A DNA stretch of 48,982 nucleotides. Source: Poriferisodalis sp964484385 (GTDB lineage: Bacteria > Actinomycetota > Acidimicrobiia > Acidimicrobiales > Poriferisodalaceae). Position numbers and translations under genes: made by a program. The stretch lies in the NCBI GenBank assembly GCA_964484385.1, contig CAZAFV010000020.1, forward strand, positions 1 to 48,982, given 5' to 3'. Positions 1 through 9,631 of the stretch are shown here, one piece after another (the stretch's first letter is position 1; each line of letters starts with the position of its first letter). The notes under the pieces are model-generated. The model saw nothing but the letters and a program-made list of their open reading frames with translations. It searched no databases and was not told where the DNA came from.

Positions 1-851
1 CTGATCAGCCCGCTCACCGACACTGCGGCGGCCGCGCCGAGCGATGCCGCAAGCAGCACGATCAGCCGGATCCGGCGGGGTTCGAGGCCGAGCGCCGCGG
101 CCTCCTCGTCGCCGACGGCGAGCACGTCGAGTGCCCGCCGGTAGCGCAGCATGATGGCCGTCGTCACCAAGAAGTACGGCAGCAGCAGTGCTGGCTCGGC
201 CCAGCCCGATGTGGCAATTCGGCCGAGGAGCCAGGCGAGGATTCTGCGGAACGCATCCGCGTTCGCCTGCAGCAGGTACGTCTGGCAGGCCGCGAGAAAG
301 CTCGCCACTGCGATCCCGGCGAGTATCAGCGATGCAGTCGACCGCCCGCCGATGTGTCCTGCGAGGTAGGCCACGGTCACGGCGCCGAGCGCCCCTCCGA
401 AGGCCGCGATCGGAACGAGGTCGAACACACCGGCGCCGTCGCCGATGTCGTTGACGATGGCGACGGTCGCGCCGAGTCCCGCGCCGGCGGCGATGCCGAG
501 CAGGTAGGGGTCGGCGAGGGGGTTTCGAAATGCCGCTTGATAGGTGGCCCCGCTCGTGGCGAGCGTCGCGCCCACCAGCAGTCCGAGCACAACGCGGGGC
601 AGTCGGATATCGGTGACGATCGCCTTGTGCGCGTCATTGAGTCCGGACTCGACCGCAATGCCAGGCAGCAGGTCGGCCAGCTCCATCAGTACCCGGTGCG
701 CCGGAATGCCGGCCGGACCAATCGTCAGCCCGGCGACGACAGCGATGACGACGGCAACGATGCCGGCGACAAGCGCGCGGGCGCGCAGCGCCGATGCCTG
801 AAGCTGGATGCCGCTGGCACTGGCGGCGCCGGATGCGCCGTTGGCGCGCAT
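1..851 (-). CDS. btuC: FecCD/BtuC-family ABC transporter permease (partial, C-terminus beyond window)
   Basis: Inner-membrane permease of a cobalamin/iron-siderophore type ABC importer. It would move substrate passed on by the binding protein encoded just upstream. The visible 283 residues show the family hallmarks: an RLPR motif, then GATLATSGATYQ, FRNPLADPYLLG and GAGLGA, and several hydrophobic segments. The start is ATG at 851-849, or the GTG just before it. An in-frame TGA lies six codons upstream of that ATG, so no longer N-terminus is possible. The gene runs off the left edge, and the ATPase (BtuD) is presumably beyond it. The gene lies 65 bp downstream of the binding-protein gene on the same strand, behind a cobalamin riboswitch. 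B12 as substrate is therefore inferred from regulation, because the family alone does not separate B12 from siderophores. Confidence 0.88.
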   Translation of the reverse strand, partial: MRANGASGAASASGIQLQASALRARALVAGIVAVVIAVVAGLTIGPAGIPAHRVLMELADLLPGIAVESGLNDAHKAIVTDIRLPRVVLGLLVGATLATSGATYQAAFRNPLADPYLLGIAAGAGLGATVAIVNDIGDGAGVFDLVPIAAFGGALGAVTVAYLAGHIGGRSTASLILAGIAVASFLAACQTYLLQANADAFRRILAWLLGRIATSGWAEPALLLPYFLVTTAIMLRYRRALDVLAVGDEEAAALGLEPRRIRLIVLLAASLGAAAAVSVSGLI

Positions 852-916
852 CACAACCTCAGCCCCCAGTCACCAGCGCCGTACACAACGCTGCAACGCA
901 TCGCTGCGGGCACCGA

Positions 917-1978
917 TCAGCTCGCTGCGCCGATCGAAATGATCGCATCGGAGATTGCCGCGATGAACTCCACGAGGCGTGGTCCCCAGCGCGAGACGAT
1001 GTCGTCATTGAGCTCGACAATCCGGCCGTGCTGGACCGCACTCAGCAGGTCCCAGCCTGGACGGGCAGCAACCGTTTCGGCGTTCTGGCCGCAGCACAGC
1101 GTGTCGGCCAGGAAGATCAGGTCGGGATCGGCGTCGACGATGTACTCGTTGCCGAGTTGCGGGTAGCCGTAGGAGCTTCCGTCGGAATCGGCAGGATCGG
1201 CGATGTTGTCGAGCCCGAAGAGCGCATACACCTGTCCGATGAATGTGCTGCTCGTCACCGAGTACAGGCCGTCGGTGAGCTCGTGGAAGTAGCTGAGCCC
1301 CGAAGCGTCGGGTGCTGCGTCGATGAGGGCGCCGATCTCGCTGCGCATCTCCGAGATCAACGCAGCCGCTTCGTCGATCTGCTCGGTGGTCTCGCCGAAT
1401 TGTGCGATCTGCACATACACCTCGTCGAAGGTGGTGGGGGCGTTGATGGCCAGCACCGCGATCCCCAGCGACTCGAGGTTGGCCTCGATGTCACCGTCGC
1501 TGCCCATGACGACAAGATCGGGGTCGTATGACGCGATGGCCTCGACGTTCGGCTGCCAGCCGCTCAGGTCGGTGACGGGTGCCTCGGGCGGGTAGTACGA
1601 GAATTCATCGACGGCGACCACCCGATCGCCCGCACCGATGGCGAACAAGATCTCGGTGCCGGTGGGGGAGATGGAGACGATTCGCTGGTAGCGGTACTCC
1701 GGTTCGGCGGGAGCCGGTTCGGTGTCTTCGGTCTGTTCGGCCGACCCTGCCGCTTCGTCGGTCCCCTCGGCCGCTTCAGCAGCGGCCTCGGTCGTGGTCG
1801 TCGGCGCTTGTGTTGCCGCCGGTGCCTCGGTGGCAGGAGCAGCCTCCGTCGCCGGCGCAGGCGTTGGACTGCTGGCGGTGTCGTCGCTTCCACAGGCCGA
1901 GACGAGGAAGAGCACGGCTGCCAGTGCCCAGAGCAGTCGCAGTGGCAGGGCCGCTCGCTTGGTGGCGGTGCGGTTCAT
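917..1978 (-). CDS. btuF: Cobalamin-type ABC transporter substrate-binding lipoprotein
   Basis: Extracytoplasmic binding protein (Peripla_BP_2 fold) of the adjacent BtuC-type transporter. The 353-residue protein opens with a basic n-region, a hydrophobic core and a lipobox (V-S-A-C), so it is probably a lipoprotein anchored outside the membrane. About 55 residues of Ala/Thr/Glu-rich linker follow, then the binding domain. That domain starts near RIVSISPTGTEILFAIGAGD and includes the typical LSGWQPNVEAI and DPDLVV segments. A good ribosome-binding site (AGAAGGGAG) precedes the ATG at 1978. The 5' leader carries a cobalamin riboswitch, which makes vitamin B12 or a corrinoid the likely ligand. 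The long low-complexity tether fits a thick cell wall. Confidence 0.88.
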   Translation of the reverse strand: MNRTATKRAALPLRLLWALAAVLFLVSACGSDDTASSPTPAPATEAAPATEAPAATQAPTTTTEAAAEAAEGTDEAAGSAEQTEDTEPAPAEPEYRYQRIVSISPTGTEILFAIGAGDRVVAVDEFSYYPPEAPVTDLSGWQPNVEAIASYDPDLVVMGSDGDIEANLESLGIAVLAINAPTTFDEVYVQIAQFGETTEQIDEAAALISEMRSEIGALIDAAPDASGLSYFHELTDGLYSVTSSTFIGQVYALFGLDNIADPADSDGSSYGYPQLGNEYIVDADPDLIFLADTLCCGQNAETVAARPGWDLLSAVQHGRIVELNDDIVSRWGPRLVEFIAAISDAIISIGAAS

Positions 1979-2069
1979 GGTGTTCTCCCTTCTGCTCGAG
2001 TTCAGGGCCGAGCAGCGGGAGCACCCACCGCACGAGCCGCTCCTTACCTCGAGGAATCGGTTCGCGTGA

Positions 2070-2175
2070 TGGCGGCCGGGAGGCGACCGGACTCGTCCCC
2101 CGAAGGGGCATCACCGTTGCGGGACAGTGCCGGGATCTCACCGGCTTCGCTCACGACAACCGGGCGTGAGTCTAT
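2070..2175 (-). promoter_or_regulatory. Cobalamin (AdoCbl) riboswitch upstream of btuF
   Basis: On the minus strand the leader contains the conserved cobalamin-riboswitch core in order. A GAAGCCGGTGAGATCC segment lies at about 2148-2133. It is followed by CCGGCAC…GTCCCGCAACGGTG (the B12-box region), a CCCC-TTCG-GGGG hairpin near 2107-2096, and GAGTCCGGTCGCCTCCCGG at about 2094-2076. These match the family consensus I know (GGTGMRAATCC, CCCGCCACTGT, GTC-GG-CCTGCC-like). The element ends about 95 nt before the btuF start codon, the usual place for control of translation or early termination. The exact 5' limit and the P1 helix were not resolved. A covariance-model scan would settle the boundaries. 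Confidence 0.85.
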
Positions 2176-2197
2176 GGCGCGGCCGGGAGGCGAAGGG

Positions 2198-2584
2198 CTA
2201 CGTCGGAGCGGACTCGCCGGAGTCGGCCGCGGAGCTGCGAAGCAACCGCCAGTAGCTCACCAAGACCGGGATTACGAGTGCAAGCAGGATCACCGAATTC
2301 ACGCGGCCGGTGATACCCCTCGAATAGAAGGGCTCCACCAGGTAATGCGAGGCGAAGCCGGTCTCATACGGTTCCCGCCCTGCTTGAAGGAGGAACCACT
2401 TCTCCCAGGTGGTCAGCGGGCAGTCGGAACCGGTGAGGTTCACCAATCCGGCTGCGCCGAATGCGGCGAGGTGCCACTTCATCAGCTTCGGTCGGCGCTT
2501 CGCGGCAAACCCGCCGACCAGCAGGAACACGATGTAGGCCAGATGCGACACGGCCATGAGCCGCGCCAGCCCGACAGCAACCAT
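2198..2584 (-). CDS. DUF2784-family membrane protein
   Basis: Small integral membrane protein of unknown function, about 128 residues from ATG 2584. The frame stays open to a GTG at 2656, which would add 24 residues, but family members normally start just before the first membrane helix, as MVAVGLARL does here. Visible features are a helix at HLAYIVFLLVGG, the family landmark 'TGSDCPLTTWEKW', an acidic/aromatic loop with 'HYLVEPFYSRGI', and a last helix VILLALVIPVLVSYW. DUF2784 is recognised from the CPLT/ENW-like core and the HYL…YP-G block. It lies directly upstream of the riboswitch on the same strand, so the btu promoter may sit inside its 3' end. Nothing suggests a role in B12 uptake. 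Confidence 0.75.
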   Translation of the reverse strand: MVAVGLARLMAVSHLAYIVFLLVGGFAAKRRPKLMKWHLAAFGAAGLVNLTGSDCPLTTWEKWFLLQAGREPYETGFASHYLVEPFYSRGITGRVNSVILLALVIPVLVSYWRLLRSSAADSGESAPT

Positions 2585-2719
2585 CGCCGCGACGCTACCG
2601 CTGAACAGTGCTTGGCCTGGGCTCGCACTGGTTGCCGCGAATCGATGGCAGGGCACAGCTCAGCCCTGAGCGGGCGAGGCGGTGCTCGCTGCGGGCAGAC
2701 TTGTGGTGTGGGCACGGCC

Positions 2720-4033
2720 ATGATGACCGACCTGTACGAGCTGACCATGCTCGATGCAGCCCTGCAGTCGGGGGTGGCGTCGCGGCGCTCGTGCTTCGAA
2801 GTGTTCGCCCGGCGATTGCCGCCGGGACGCGGTTACGGCGTGGTGGCGGGTCCGGGACGGCTGGCCGGGCTGCTGGCTGACTACCGGTTCGAGGCCGACG
2901 ATCTCGACTACCTGGCCGGGCTCGGCCGATTCAGCGACAGCCTGCTCGATCACCTGGCGACGTTCCGATTCGACGGTGATGCCTGGAGCTACCGCGAGGG
3001 CGACTTCTACGTGCCTGGCAGCCCGGTGCTGCGCGTTGATGCTTCGGTCGGCACGGCGCTGCTCGTGGAAACGTTGGTGCTCTCCGTGCTCAACCACGAT
3101 TGCGCGGTGGCGTCTGCAGCCGCACGGATGCACGATGTTGCCGAGGGTCGTCATCTCATCGAGATGGGCGGCCGCCGCACCCACGAGCTCGCTGCCGTTG
3201 CTGCTGCGCGTGCAGCGTGGCTGGTGGGCTTCGATGCGACCTCCAACCTGCTGGCCGGCGAGCAGTACGGCATCCCTACTGCCGGCACGGCTGCCCACGC
3301 CTTCACGCTGGCGCACCACGACGAGGAAGCGGCTTTCGAGGCGCAGATGCGTGCGCACGGCCTCGAGACCACGCTGCTCATCGACACTTTCGACCTGAGA
3401 ACGGGACTCGAACGGGGTCTCGCCGCGGCGAAGCGTCTCGGTGGCGTGCCCGGTGCGGTGCGCATCGACTCGGGGGATCTCACGGTCGAAGTGCCTCGGG
3501 TTCGGCAGTGGCTGGATGATGCTGGCGCGGAGTCGACCCGCATCGTGGTGTCGGGTGATCTCGACGAGTACCGCATCGCCGACCTGGCGGAGCTGCCTGT
3601 GGACGGCTACGGCGTGGGCACCCAGCTCGTGGTGGGCTCCGGCCACGCAACCGCCGGCATGGTGTACAAGGCAGTGGCAATCGCCCGGTACTCGGGCACC
3701 TTCGAGCCGGTGGTGCCGGTCCACAAGGAATCAGAGGGCAAGGCCACCCGCGGCGGCGTGGTGCGGCCCTACCGGGTGGTGCGAGAAGGCAAGGCCACCT
3801 CGGAGACGCTCGTCGAGCAGGATCGACCTGGTCCCACCAACAGCCGGCCGCTGCACGTCCCGCTGCTGCGATCCGGTCAGGCGGCCTATCCGTACACGCT
3901 CGCCCAGGACCGCGTCTTCCACCAGCGCGTCCGTGCTGAACTGCCCGAGTCGATGCGCCGCCTCGACGGCACGCCGGATTTCGAGGCCGAAGTCGTCGCC
4001 GAGCCGGATTCGAACGGCTTCAGCCTGGGCTAG
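2720..4033 (+). CDS. pncB: Nicotinate phosphoribosyltransferase
   Basis: Makes nicotinate mononucleotide from nicotinic acid, PRPP and ATP (EC 6.3.4.21), the entry step of NAD salvage, in the cytosol. The 437 residues from ATG 2720 carry the family pattern: TDLYELTM at the N-terminus, MGGRRTHE at about 149-156, FDATSNLLAG at 171-180, the GTAAH segment with the probable phosphorylated His193, and RIDSGDL, which binds PRPP. The start could also be GTG 2708 or ATG 2723, and no convincing ribosome-binding site decides between them. The frame is open far upstream, to about 1808, but that stretch overlaps the riboswitch and reads as non-protein, so it is not coding. The gene stands alone, transcribed toward the peroxiredoxin gene. 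Confidence 0.93.
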   Translation: MMTDLYELTMLDAALQSGVASRRSCFEVFARRLPPGRGYGVVAGPGRLAGLLADYRFEADDLDYLAGLGRFSDSLLDHLATFRFDGDAWSYREGDFYVPGSPVLRVDASVGTALLVETLVLSVLNHDCAVASAAARMHDVAEGRHLIEMGGRRTHELAAVAAARAAWLVGFDATSNLLAGEQYGIPTAGTAAHAFTLAHHDEEAAFEAQMRAHGLETTLLIDTFDLRTGLERGLAAAKRLGGVPGAVRIDSGDLTVEVPRVRQWLDDAGAESTRIVVSGDLDEYRIADLAELPVDGYGVGTQLVVGSGHATAGMVYKAVAIARYSGTFEPVVPVHKESEGKATRGGVVRPYRVVREGKATSETLVEQDRPGPTNSRPLHVPLLRSGQAAYPYTLAQDRVFHQRVRAELPESMRRLDGTPDFEAEVVAEPDSNGFSLG

Positions 4034-4105
4034 TCCGCCGGCTCAGCAACCCGGCAGAGTCCTGCGGAGCCGGGGGGCGCCGCAGCCTTGCGTCGCCGCT
4101 CGCGA

Positions 4106-4768
4106 CTACTTGCCCGGCTGCGGCACCAGGCGCAGGTAGGGCAGCGGTGATTCCCAGCCGTCGGGGTACTTCTCGGCGGCTGCCTCGTTGGAGACGGCGG
4201 GAACGATGATGACGTTCTCGCCCTGCTGCCAGTTGGCCGGTGTGGCGACCTGCTCGGCGGCGGTGAGCTGGCACGAGTCGAGCAGGCGCAGGATCTCGGC
4301 GAAGTTGCGTCCGGTGGTCATCGGGTAGGTCAGCGACGCCTTGATCTTCTTGTCCGGGCCGATGATGAACACGGTGCGGGCCGTGGCATTGTCGGCCGCG
4401 GTGCGTCCCTGCGATGTGTCGCCTGCGTCGGCGGGAAGCATGTCGTAGAGCTTCACCACCGCCAGCTCCGGGTCGCCGATGAGCGGGTAGTTGGCCTCGT
4501 GGCCCGTCGCGGAGGCGATATCTGCCTTCCAGGCCACGTGGTCGCTCACGCCGTCGACGCTGATGCCGATGATCTTGCAGTTGCGTGCGGCGAATTCATC
4601 GGCCAGTGCCGCAACGGCGCCCAACTCGGTGGTGCAGACCGGGGTGAAGTCCTTGGGATGGGAGAAGAGCAGCGCCCAGCCGTCGCCGATCCAGTCGTGG
4701 AAGCTGATCTCGCCGGCGGTGGTGTCGGCAGTGAAATCAGGAGCGGTGTCGTTGAGTCGCAGTGCCAT
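4106..4768 (-). CDS. 1-Cys peroxiredoxin (Prx6 family)
   Basis: Cytosolic thiol peroxidase that reduces hydrogen peroxide and organic hydroperoxides. The 220 residues match the length of the Prx6/1-Cys subfamily. The peroxidatic motif is PVCTTE with Cys45. Two other cysteines (near 64 and 185) are not in the resolving-Cys positions of 2-Cys enzymes. The extended C-terminal dimerisation region, rich in Pro and Trp (PANWQQGENVI…WESPLPYLR), is typical. ATG 4768 is preceded by GGAGGACGACC, a near-ideal ribosome-binding site that fixes the start. The gene is convergent with pncB over a 72-bp gap and probably monocistronic. The physiological reductant cannot be read from the sequence. Confidence 0.93.
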   Translation of the reverse strand: MALRLNDTAPDFTADTTAGEISFHDWIGDGWALLFSHPKDFTPVCTTELGAVAALADEFAARNCKIIGISVDGVSDHVAWKADIASATGHEANYPLIGDPELAVVKLYDMLPADAGDTSQGRTAADNATARTVFIIGPDKKIKASLTYPMTTGRNFAEILRLLDSCQLTAAEQVATPANWQQGENVIIVPAVSNEAAAEKYPDGWESPLPYLRLVPQPGK

Positions 4769-4929
4769 GGTCGTCCTCCATGCGATGCGGTTGGCGCGGT
4801 GGTGCGTGAGCCAGCACCATCCGTGCCGCGGAGGATAGCCGCATTTGACGATAAATCCGACCGGATTAGTCGGGAATTAGCCCACGGGTTGGATGCGGCA
4901 GTTTGCAGCCCTTGATCGGGTGCCGGGTT

Positions 4930-6081
4930 TCAGCAGCAATCGCGGATCGGGGTGCCGTCGGCGTGGTGGTAGTGGACCTTCGAGGCCTCGTTGAGCGCAC
5001 GGTCGCCGGTCGGCGCCCGAGAAGTCTCGAACACGCCGGCGGCGGCACCCAATTCCAGCGCCCGTTCCACGTTGACCACCCGTGGCCCGCTGCGCTGCAC
5101 ATCGGCTATTGCCGACGCACTGGGGCCGATCGTGCGTTCCCGGTCGCCGTCGAGCGACAGCACCGTCGGACCCCCGAGCTCCACGGCTTCCCCCAGATCG
5201 ACGCTGCGGTGATCGATGACTGGCACCGTCCGGTACAGCCCCGGTGCCAGCGCCACTCGCATCGGGCGCCCGCCCGGCCCGCACTCAACCAGCACGCCTG
5301 CATCGTCGGCGAATGAGCATGGCTGCAGCAGCCCTGCGAGCGAACTGAGCCCGATGCTGGCGGGATGGGCACGTGACACGAGCACCTGCCGCAGCCGCGC
5401 CCCGTCCGCCGGCATGCGGTTGCCGACGAAATCGTCGGCAATCGTGACCGCGTCGACCAGAGCGATCTCGGTCCACGCCCCCGCCGGCCGCCCATTGCGC
5501 GATGTGCCGTCTTGCGATGTCACGGTGATCAGCTTTGAGCGGGGCGCACACGCCTCGGCATCCACCACGCCGGTTGCCATCAGCCCCGCCGCGGCACCGG
5601 CCACGGTGGGCTCGGTGAGGCTGGGGAACACGTTGTTGGTGCCGGTAGACATGGGCACGAGCGTCGCTTCGGGCCAGACGCCGGCAATCGTGCGGTTGGT
5701 GCCGTCGCCGCCCAGCGTCACCAGCACGCTCACGTCCCGAGCTCGCATGGCCTCCACGGCACGGATCGTGTCGGTGGGTGACACGGTCGCCCCCACGTCC
5801 ACGATCTCGATCTCCGCGTCGATGCGAAGGTCGGTGAGCGCACCCGTGGCGATGCCGAACGGTTCTGCCATGGCCACGATCCGCGTGGCTCCCGCGGTCA
5901 CGGCGCCGATGACTGCCCGGGCGATCCGGTTGCGCTTGTCCTCGGTTGTCGACACTGCGCCGCGCGCCGCCACCCGGCGAACATCACGCCCCGAGACCGG
6001 ATTGGCGATGATCCCCACCGTGCCGTCGGGGGAGATGCGGCCGGCGAAAGAGTCGCTCGGTCTTGACGCGGATCCGGCCAT
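4930..6081 (-). CDS. ATP-NAD kinase-fold protein, AcoX family
   Basis: Cytosolic protein of 383 residues with the NAD-kinase/diacylglycerol-kinase fold. It carries VGIIANPVSG at the N-terminus, the GGDGTNR nucleotide motif at 124-130 and the TGTNNVFP loop at 146-153. This arrangement, with a long C-terminal β-rich region, matches the AcoX-like branch rather than canonical NAD kinase PpnK. AcoX proteins are known from acetoin-catabolism operons, but there are no acetoin dehydrogenase genes here and the true substrate is unknown. The protein ends in a Cys-Cys pair. It is divergent from the ThiD-like gene across a 68-bp promoter region. Confident in the fold, not in the reaction. Confidence 0.78.
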   Translation of the reverse strand: MAGSASRPSDSFAGRISPDGTVGIIANPVSGRDVRRVAARGAVSTTEDKRNRIARAVIGAVTAGATRIVAMAEPFGIATGALTDLRIDAEIEIVDVGATVSPTDTIRAVEAMRARDVSVLVTLGGDGTNRTIAGVWPEATLVPMSTGTNNVFPSLTEPTVAGAAAGLMATGVVDAEACAPRSKLITVTSQDGTSRNGRPAGAWTEIALVDAVTIADDFVGNRMPADGARLRQVLVSRAHPASIGLSSLAGLLQPCSFADDAGVLVECGPGGRPMRVALAPGLYRTVPVIDHRSVDLGEAVELGGPTVLSLDGDRERTIGPSASAIADVQRSGPRVVNVERALELGAAAGVFETSRAPTGDRALNEASKVHYHHADGTPIRDCC

Positions 6082-6149
6082 CGCCCGCCGACGCTAACCA
6101 GCGGCGCGCGTGACTGCCGCGCGGCGCTCTCGACTGTTGTACTTGGGAC

Positions 6150-6992
6150 ATGGCCGGCCCGATGACGAGGGAGAATCCCCATCCGCCCGCGCAGCACGCC
6201 TGGTCGCCCGCGGCCCTGACCATCGCGGGGGCGGATTCGTCCGGCGGGGCCGGTCTCGCGGCCGACCTGCGGGCGTTTGCGGCATGCGGCGTGCACGGGA
6301 CATTTGCTCTCACGCTGGTGTCGGCACAGAACACTGCAGAGTTCCGGGCTGCGCAGCCCGTCGACGCCGAGCTGGTGGCCGCACAGATTCACGCAGTGCT
6401 CGACGACATGCCCATTGCCGCTTCCAAGACGGGCCTGCTGCTCACGGCGGAGACCGTCGCGGCGGTGGCCTCGGTAGCTGCCCGCCGGCTTCCCCAGTTG
6501 GTGGTGGACCCGGTGCTGGTCGACGGGGCCGGCGAGCCCCTGCTCAGCGCTGAGACCGAACGATCGGTTGCGACGCGCCTGCTGCCGAGCGCCCGCGTTG
6601 TGACACCCAACCACCTCGAGGCAGGTCGACTGGTGGGCAGAGACCTGGGCGACGAGGTCGAAGCGTGGATCGAAGCGGCCCGCGAGCTCGCTGCCACCGG
6701 CCCCGAGGCCGTGGTGATCACCGGCGGTCGACTCCTGAGCGGTGAAACGATCACCGATGTTGTGGTCCGCGACGGCAGCGTCCGGCTGCTGTCGGCGCCG
6801 CGCATCGAGACCCGCAACGTCCGCGGGTCGGGCGATGTCTTCTCGGCAGCCATCTGCGCGGAGCTGGCCAAGGGCACCAGCGTGGACTCAGCGATTGACC
6901 GTGCTCACGACCTGACGGCGCGCGCCATCTCGGCGGGCGCAGATCGCCTGCTCGGCAGCGGTCGAGGGCCTGTCGACCCGCTCAGCCTCTGA
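6150..6992 (+). CDS. thiD: ThiD-like hydroxymethylpyrimidine / phosphomethylpyrimidine kinase
   Basis: Ribokinase-superfamily kinase of 280 residues. ThiD phosphorylates HMP and then HMP-phosphate for thiamine synthesis in the cytosol. The N-terminal block ALTIAGADSSGGAGLAADL, the following VHGTFALTLVSAQNT, SKTGLL and VVDPVLVDGAG are clear ThiD signatures. One feature is unlike ThiD: the C-terminal anion-hole motif reads RGSGD with Asp229, where ThiD normally has a GTGC cysteine. Asp is the catalytic base in pyridoxal kinases and most PfkB kinases, so the substrate could be HMP, pyridoxal or another hydroxymethyl compound. No other thi genes are nearby. ATG 6162 is an alternative start. Confidence 0.75.
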   Translation: MAGPMTRENPHPPAQHAWSPAALTIAGADSSGGAGLAADLRAFAACGVHGTFALTLVSAQNTAEFRAAQPVDAELVAAQIHAVLDDMPIAASKTGLLLTAETVAAVASVAARRLPQLVVDPVLVDGAGEPLLSAETERSVATRLLPSARVVTPNHLEAGRLVGRDLGDEVEAWIEAARELAATGPEAVVITGGRLLSGETITDVVVRDGSVRLLSAPRIETRNVRGSGDVFSAAICAELAKGTSVDSAIDRAHDLTARAISAGADRLLGSGRGPVDPLSL

Positions 6993-7105
6993 GACCAGAG
7001 GCTGGGCCGGCCTGCGGGCTCCTGCATACACTTCAAGCGCCGCAGGTGATGTCGACGCTGAACGCACCTCGGCAGTGACGAGGCTGCGGATCTCAGGAGG
7101 CACGG

Positions 7106-8749
<1,644 letters not shown>

Positions 8750-8886
8750 TCGGCATTCGAATTCGCGTGCAGCGAGAGGCCGTCCAGACGGCACGGGTGA
8801 CCTGCAATTTCGCAGGCTGTGAGAAGCGCGGGCCGCGACGTGGCGTTGGGCTATTGTCCCGTCATTCCTACCCGGAGGCCCGCGAC

Positions 8887-9456
8887 TTGACCAGACCGCT
8901 CGCGCCGGAGACAGCCTGTGCGCGGGGGCGGTGGACAGGTGTGCATTGCATTGTCCGATGGGGCTGGATCGCTGTTTCGGCGTTGCTGATGGCGACGGTG
9001 CTCGCGGCCTGCGGCGGCGGTACAGACCAGTCGCAGGTGGAGCGCGAGGTGCAGGACTACCTGCAGAGCGTGGTGGCGCCTGCCGAGATCGCGGACATCG
9101 ACTGCCCCGAGGACGCACCCATCAGGCCAGGTTCGACGTTCCTGTGCGACGGCCTCGTGGAGGGAGCGTTTTACGAGGCGCAGGTGACGATCATCGACGA
9201 ACAGGGCCGCCGCGAGATTCGACCTCGTCAGGCAGTGATGCAGACCAATGCCACCGAGACGGCGCTCGGTGCCGAAGCGGCAGCCGCCCTGGGATTCGGC
9301 GTCCAAGCCAACTGCGGCGACGACCAGTACCTGGTGGTTTCGGTCGGCCATACGTTCCTGTGCACGCTGGAGCGTTCCGATACAGGGGCGACACAGGACA
9401 TCGAGGTCGAGGTGCAGAACGAGATCGGCGCCATCGAGTGGAGGCTGAAGGGCTAG
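8887..9456 (+). CDS. DUF4333-type lipoprotein
   Basis: Predicted exported lipoprotein of unknown function. A hydrophobic segment (GWIAVSALLMATVLA) ends in a lipobox L-A-A-C followed by GGG. The mature part holds two repeated halves, each with an alpha-helical or acidic lead followed by a cysteine pair region ('DCPEDAPIRPGSTFLCDG' and 'NCGDDQYLVVSVGHTFLCTL'). This is the DUF4333 pattern, here apparently duplicated, and each half could form one disulfide. TTG 8887 is chosen because GGAGG lies 8 bases before it. GTG 8941 would give a shorter signal peptide and is a real alternative. It is followed after 9 bp by a tiny membrane-protein gene on the same strand. Confidence 0.65.
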   Translation: MTRPLAPETACARGRWTGVHCIVRWGWIAVSALLMATVLAACGGGTDQSQVEREVQDYLQSVVAPAEIADIDCPEDAPIRPGSTFLCDGLVEGAFYEAQVTIIDEQGRREIRPRQAVMQTNATETALGAEAAAALGFGVQANCGDDQYLVVSVGHTFLCTLERSDTGATQDIEVEVQNEIGAIEWRLKG

Positions 9457-9465
9457 GCCCAGCGC

Positions 9466-9603
9466 ATGCCACGTCACCGTTATGACGCGATGGGCAACCT
9501 GCGCCCGCTGCGCCAGCGCCAGCCGGGGCTGTGGTGGACCGCAGTCCTTGTCGTTGCAGCGATGCTGCTGACTGGTTTCGCCGCGATCACCTCGGTGCTG
9601 TAG
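9466..9603 (+). CDS. 45-aa single-pass membrane microprotein
   Basis: A short open frame begins 9 bp after the DUF4333-type lipoprotein gene, ATG 9466 to TAG 9601-9603. It encodes 45 residues. A basic N-terminal half (MPRHRYDAMGNLRPLRQRQ) leads to one strong hydrophobic helix (WWTAVLVVAAMLLTGFAAI). The positive-inside layout and tight spacing suggest a genuine inner-membrane peptide, probably co-transcribed with the lipoprotein. I do not recognise a family. The call rests on context and composition only. Confidence 0.5.
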   Translation: MPRHRYDAMGNLRPLRQRQPGLWWTAVLVVAAMLLTGFAAITSVL

Positions 9604-9631
9604 TCAGGCGCGGACCTCAACAGACGCGCCG

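Noticed and set aside
1808..2719. Open reading continuing in frame upstream of pncB for about 300 codons
   Set aside because: It runs opposite to the btuF signal-peptide region, the riboswitch and the DUF2784 gene, has no family-like content, and pncB relatives begin at about 2720. High GC makes long antisense frames common.
4046..4080. Possible terminator hairpin (CCGGCTC/GAGCCGG) between pncB and the peroxiredoxin gene
   Set aside because: A 7-bp stem with a loop of about 22 bases and no T run is too weak to call.
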